From NCBI GenBank assembly GCA_964519365.1, contig CAZFHP010000067.1, positions 1 to 7,244 on the forward strand: a stretch of DNA of 7,244 bases, given 5' to 3'. The notes under the pieces are model-generated. The model searched no databases, was not told the DNA's origin, and saw only the letters and a program-made list of their open reading frames with translations. The translations under genes and the position numbers were made by a program. The stretch comes from CAZFHP01 sp964519365 (lineage in GTDB: Bacteria; Babelota; Babeliae; Babelales; RVW-14). Of the stretch, positions 6,210 through 7,244 are shown one piece after another (position 1 is the stretch's first letter; every line of letters starts with the position of its first letter).

Positions 6210-6650
6210 TTAAACCTTTTCAGAAACTTGAACTTTATTCACCTCTCCCCAAATAAGATAACCGACTCCCACCCCAGTTCCTCCAGCCGTAAGAAAACCC
6301 GCAATAATTGCAATGATTTCAAAAAGTCTTCTTTCTGTCGTTAAAGAAATGCAACCAACTGCAATGCCGGCTCCAGCAGCAACAAGAAATCCGAGGATCG
6401 AAGCAATCAATTCCAATTGTTCTTTTTTTTGTTCCAAAGAAAGATCTGCTGAAGATGCAAGAGCAATAACTTTATTGTTTAAAGAACGCTCTGTACTGAC
6501 AATATTCTCAACAACTGTTTTTATCATTTTTTGTTCTACAGGAGTACACTGATTATAATGCTCTATTAATGCCCGTCCAGTTACAGCATAGACGTTAAAA
6601 GAAAACAACCCCAAAGATAACACAAAAAAAACCATTTTTTTTATTTGCAT
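6210..6650 (-). CDS. small exported protein with two Gly-rich membrane segments, unknown function
   Basis: The product has 146 residues from the ATG at 6650, which has GGGGA 5 nt upstream and begins the signal peptide (MQIKKMVFFVLSLGLFSFNV, cleavage after VYA at 20-22). A frame extension to 6677 adds only nine residues and lacks that support. Residues 23-78 are a polar helical domain (TPVEQKMIKTVVENIVSTER). Two hydrophobic segments follow, about 79-101 (LIASILGFLVAAGAGIAVGC) and 109-134 (EIIAIIAGFLTAGGTGVGVG). They align with each other, sharing the pattern GFL-x-A-x-G-x-G-x-x-V-G, and are joined by a short polar turn with two Arg (TTERRL). This suggests a duplicated membrane hairpin with Gly-based helix packing. 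The gene starts 43 nt after the terminator T-run of the preceding gene; a TATAAA at the end of that terminator could be a -10 box. No family is recognised. Confidence 0.8.
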   Translation of the reverse strand: MQIKKMVFFVLSLGLFSFNVYAVTGRALIEHYNQCTPVEQKMIKTVVENIVSTERSLNNKVIALASSADLSLEQKKEQLELIASILGFLVAAGAGIAVGCISLTTERRLFEIIAIIAGFLTAGGTGVGVGYLIWGEVNKVQVSEKV

Positions 6651-6693
6651 AAGTTCCCCAAAAAAATCAAAAGCCAAATCTTCTTCTTTTTAT

Positions 6694-6730
6694 AAAACGA
6701 TGATGCAATACTGTAAGTATTACATCATCG
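6694..6730 (-). terminator. rho-independent terminator of gene 6735-6998
   Basis: The hairpin has an 8-bp perfect base (CGATGATG at 6698-6705 with CATCATCG at 6723-6730), one mismatch, a further 6 bp (AATACT with AGTATT) and a 3-nt loop. On the minus strand TTTT and ATAAAAAG follow. The T run is short, so efficiency may be modest. The start of the element resembles the terminator at 7080-7113. Confidence 0.65.
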
Positions 6731-6734
6731 AATA

Positions 6735-6998
6735 TCATCTATCATCAAAAATACTATCTACTCGCGACTGTAACCGGTTGCACTGGTGCTTGTTGAGCTC
6801 GAGCAGCATCACGACGTTCAAAAAATCTGCCAAACACTTATCCTCTAAGGATATGTTCCCATCTGATGCAAGCCTACTTGAGGCATATTTCAATACATTT
6901 TTACGAATTGCATCTTCTTTTTGTAACGTATCTGTTGCATGCATGTTACAAGAAAGTAATGCCAACGGCAATGCTAAAACAAGCAGTTTTTTTATCAT
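6735..6998 (-). CDS. small exported protein (possible lipoprotein) with possible frameshift, unknown function
   Basis: The unshifted frame gives 87 residues. MIKKLLVLALPLALLSCNMH is a signal peptide; LLSC could act as a loose lipobox, or signal peptidase I could cut near MHA. Residues 21-58 are polar and helical (TLQKEDAIRKNVLKYASSRL). After Asp58 the sequence reaches a T6 run (6820-6825). In the drawn frame the tail is FLNVVMLLELNKHQCNRLQS and ends only 4 nt before the terminator stem. One base back (-1), the tail reads FFERRDAARAQQAPVQPVTV and then ASR, with a TAG at 6754-6756, for an 81-residue protein. That tail is polar and Ala/Gln/Pro-rich like the C terminus of the neighbouring gene at 7162-7244. 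The start at 6998 has TAGGA about 7 nt upstream. Whether this is programmed shifting, a mutation or a sequencing error cannot be told from one sequence. Confidence 0.75.
   Translation of the reverse strand: MIKKLLVLALPLALLSCNMHATDTLQKEDAIRKNVLKYASSRLASDGNISLEDKCLADFLNVVMLLELNKHQCNRLQSRVDSIFDDR
6819..6825 (-). other. T_TTT_TTG slippery heptamer / frameshift site
   Basis: In the frame from the ATG at 6998 the codons are GAT TTT TTG, so the run forms the X_XXY_YYZ pattern used in -1 ribosomal frameshifting. After a -1 shift the codons become TTT TTT GAA and enter the more protein-like Ala/Gln/Pro tail ending at 6754. A homopolymer sequencing error or a real one-base deletion would leave the same trace. 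Confidence 0.45.
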
Positions 6999-7079
6999 TA
7001 AAATTCCTATTAATCGATCTTAAGCACGAACTCTTTGTTCAATATTTTCTACAACTCTCTTTTTTCATACCCTCTCAAG

Positions 7080-7113
7080 AAAAATCGAGGATGTGACTTA
7101 CATCACATCCTCG
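7080..7113 (-). terminator. rho-independent terminator of the gene entering from the right edge
   Basis: A perfect 11-bp hairpin (CGAGGATGTGA at 7086-7096, TCACATCCTCG at 7103-7113) can be extended by one T-A pair, has a 6-nt loop, and is followed on the minus strand by five T (7080-7084). It lies 48 nt beyond the stop at 7162. Confidence 0.85.
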
Positions 7114-7161
7114 AATATCGTCTTTACAATATTTGTTGGTTAAATTATAACCCAGGCACTA

Positions 7162-7244
7162 TTAGCTAGCTGCTGGTGCTGCTGCAGGTGTTGCTGCGTC
7201 TGCTGCTGGTGTTGCTGGTGCGTCTGCTGCTGGTGTTGCTGGTG
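7162..7244 (-). CDS. C-terminal end of a protein with Pro/Ala-rich tail (5' end beyond window)
   Basis: Only 26 codons are visible. The frame reads PATPAADA twice, then ATPAAAPAAS, and ends TAA TAG (7159-7164). The low-complexity Pro/Ala tail is typical of a flexible C-terminal extension; nothing can be said of the main domain. The frame is chosen because the other two give Gln/His-rich or Arg/Ser/Thr-rich products without a stop in step with the terminator at 7080-7113. The last codons (GCT AGC TAA TAG) parallel the shifted-frame end of the neighbouring gene (GCG AGT AGA TAG). Confidence 0.7.
   Translation of the reverse strand, partial: PATPAADAPATPAADAATPAAAPAAS
7198..7244 (-). repeat. 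24-bp tandem repeat encoding PATPAADA
   Basis: A 24-bp unit at 7198-7221 repeats without mismatch at 7222-7244, where the window cuts off the last base. Each copy encodes PATPAADA. More copies may lie to the right of the window. Confidence 0.75.

Overview
This window looks like AT-rich chromosome from a Gram-negative bacterium. LpxB, a lipid A enzyme, implies an outer membrane, and most of the other products carry N-terminal signal peptides. The mix of low GC, many small secreted or membrane-anchored proteins of no recognisable family, and Ala/Glu/Gln/Arg coiled-coil proteins resembles reduced, host-dependent lineages such as Candidatus Dependentiae (TM6/Babeliae). That assignment is an inference from style and not from a marker gene. 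Every supported gene lies on the minus strand, so transcription runs from right to left. I found no rRNA, tRNA, CRISPR array, insertion sequence or phage gene.

Right to left, in the direction of transcription. (1) At 7162-7244 is the C-terminal end of a gene with a Pro/Ala-rich tail, followed by a strong terminator (7080-7113). (2) At 6735-6998 is a small exported protein whose reading frame may shift at a T6 run. It also ends in a hairpin terminator, and its 3' end resembles that of gene 1. (3) At 6210-6650 is a small exported protein with two similar Gly-rich membrane segments. (4) At 4625-6052 is a large exported, membrane-anchored coiled-coil protein with two families of 35-residue repeats. 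One family is a 105-bp tandem array interrupted by a 100-N assembly gap. A terminator follows at 4558-4585. (5) At 3849-4427 is another signal peptide plus single membrane helix plus charged tail protein, with its own promoter candidate and a terminator at 3786-3826. (6) At 2977-3708 is an exported Lys-rich helical protein, directly followed by lpxB (1811-2971), probably as one operon. (7) ssb lies at 1130-1717. (8) A good sigma70-type promoter (1065-1094) leads into a unit of three: a 33-residue predicted membrane peptide (899-1000), a 39-codon N-terminal stub of cutA (758-877), and an exported coiled-coil protein that runs off the left edge (1-761). The cutA stop and the next start overlap as ATGA.

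The recognisable housekeeping functions are single-stranded DNA binding (ssb), lipid A disaccharide synthesis (lpxB) and a broken metal-tolerance-type gene (cutA). The rest is a run of exported proteins of unknown role, several of them behind separate terminators, which suggests independently expressed envelope or secreted factors and not one pathway. I found no convincing multi-gene defence, toxin or biosynthetic system.
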